A DNA stretch of 64,000 nt, taken from positions 344,078 through 408,077 of the forward strand of contig NZ_JAAORF010000001.1 in assembly GCF_017696275.1 (NCBI RefSeq). The letters are read 5' to 3'. Positions 63,625 through 64,000 of this stretch are shown one piece after another; position 1 is the stretch's first letter; each line of letters opens with the position of its first letter. The notes beneath the pieces were generated by a model. That model did not search any database. It worked only from the letters and a program-made list of their open reading frames with translations, and had not been told where the DNA came from. This DNA is from Prochlorococcus marinus XMU1405 (lineage in GTDB: Bacteria; Cyanobacteriota; Cyanobacteriia; PCC-6307; Cyanobiaceae). The position numbers and the translations under genes were made by a program.

Positions 63625-64000
63625 ATGCTTTTAAAAAATCATTTAATAGAAGTTTTTAAAAAAGCCTCTTTAGAAAATAATTTTTTGCTTAAAGAAAATG
63701 TTGTTCTCAAGTGGGTGCATAGATTTGGGATTGATTCTTTAAATGATTTATTAATCCATACCCCAGCTCTAGGGGAATATCAGCTTGAAGAAGAAAATCA
63801 AGAACAAATCACTTTAATTGATGAAGTAGGTGAAGAAGAAAATCAAGAACAAATCACTTTAATCGATGAAGTAGGTGAAGAAGAAAATCAAGAACAAATC
63901 ACTTTAATTGATGAAGTAGGTGAAGAAGAAAATCAAGAACAAATCACTTTAATCGATGAAGTAGGTGAAGAAGAAAATCAAGAACAAATCACTTTAATCG
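63625..64000 (+). CDS. Protein with near-identical 15-residue tandem repeats (incomplete at window edge)
   Basis: The ORF starts at ATG 63625 and runs off the window. Its first 54 residues are an unrecognised basic/hydrophobic segment (MLLKNHLIEVFKKASLEN..., with 'VVLKWVHRFGIDSLNDLL'). Then an acidic repeat begins, each unit EEENQEQITLIDEVG. Five units are visible, the fifth cut by the edge. The unit is strongly acidic with a short hydrophobic patch, so a repetitive solenoid or disordered chain is likely. It lies seven bases after the DrrB-like permease, so it is probably cotranscribed with the exporter. Confidence 0.7.
   Translation, partial: MLLKNHLIEVFKKASLENNFLLKENVVLKWVHRFGIDSLNDLLIHTPALGEYQLEEENQEQITLIDEVGEEENQEQITLIDEVGEEENQEQITLIDEVGEEENQEQITLIDEVGEEENQEQITLI
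63787..64000 (+). repeat. 45-bp tandem repeats
   Basis: Units start at 63787, 63832, 63877, 63922 and 63967 (last cut). All bases are the same except one synonymous position, where the five units read ATT, ATC, ATT, ATC, ATC. The alternation in the first four suggests amplification as a 90-base double unit. Identity at third positions shows very recent expansion. Confidence 0.95.

Noticed and set aside
63787..64000. Possible CRISPR array at the right edge
   Set aside because: Units are directly adjacent with no unique spacers, and they stay in one coding frame, so this is a coding tandem repeat.

Overview
The window reads as a stretch of chromosome from a high-light-adapted Prochlorococcus (marine picocyanobacterium). 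The DNA is visibly AT-rich, with roughly one third G+C by eye (not computed). Genes are short and tightly packed, many start with TTG or GTG, and several are specific to oxygenic cyanobacteria: chlG, ndhB, pipX, an AbrB-like regulator of cyanobacterial type, DUF1823, DUF2862, DUF2232, DUF4278 and the phylloquinone methyltransferase. The ctaCDE / ctaAB respiratory locus and a long-chain acyl-ACP synthetase fit the same picture. The exact strain cannot be named from sequence alone.

Layout. (1) Positions 1-3512 are accessory-like. They hold small DUF3303/DUF3764/DUF1651-type genes, an ABM-domain protein, two hairpin/terminator modules sharing a 14-base core, and a minus-strand set of tiny ORFs. 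They end in a tRNA-Thr/tRNA-Tyr pair preceded by a degenerate copy of the 3' half of tRNA-Thr, which looks like an integration scar. (2) 3612-10752 is a plus-strand run: aroQ, miaE, cobI, DUF1823, der, ecfT-like, pipX, pipY, sepF, proC. (3) 10758-14037 is minus-strand: glycosyltransferase, recO, a deoC-like gene without its catalytic lysine, and the hibernation factor hpf. (4) 14082-19903 is plus: lipB, aas, ylqD, pdhC, queA. (5) 19906-24299 is minus: cysK, a cystathionine gamma-synthase of fungal type, a second transsulfuration enzyme, and rpsD. (6) 24395-35364 mixes yidD, a glutaredoxin-like gene, murE, an SDR gene, a class V aminotransferase, an arsM-like methyltransferase, DUF4278, nfu, mqo, lepA, an orphan DppC-type permease and trmH. 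(7) 35461-39910 contains a very tight operon (DCC/DUF393, TIGR03643, a 43-residue DUF2256 zinc protein, and a photolyase-like protein), then two tiny genes and rsmB. (8) 39920-50773 holds a class A penicillin-binding protein, chlG, hisF, menG, a DUF721 gene with a zinc ribbon, birA, an ABC ATPase, ndhB and topA. (9) 50779-64000 holds a repeat-bearing lipoprotein, DUF2232, a CobT homologue, a solute-binding-like lipoprotein, a Fe-S aldo/keto reductase, ribE, cyAbrB, ctaEDC, ctaAB, a DrrAB-type exporter and, at the right edge, an incomplete gene running into nearly identical 45-bp tandem repeats.

Functional themes: nitrogen/carbon signalling (pipX-pipY), sulfur amino-acid synthesis (cysK plus two transsulfuration enzymes), cobalamin-type corrinoid synthesis (cobI, cobT homologue), aerobic respiration (cytochrome aa3 oxidase and its heme A pathway), chlorophyll and quinone completion (chlG, menG), peptidoglycan (murE, PBP) and translation or RNA modification (miaE, queA, trmH, rsmB, lepA, hpf). 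No complete mobile element, integrase, CRISPR array or rRNA was seen. The best candidates for new biology are the tRNA-Thr scar, the hairpin modules near 1.5 kb, the DUF2256/photolyase-like operon with its apparently lost iron-sulfur ligands, the lysine-less DeoC, and the tandem-repeat protein at the right edge.
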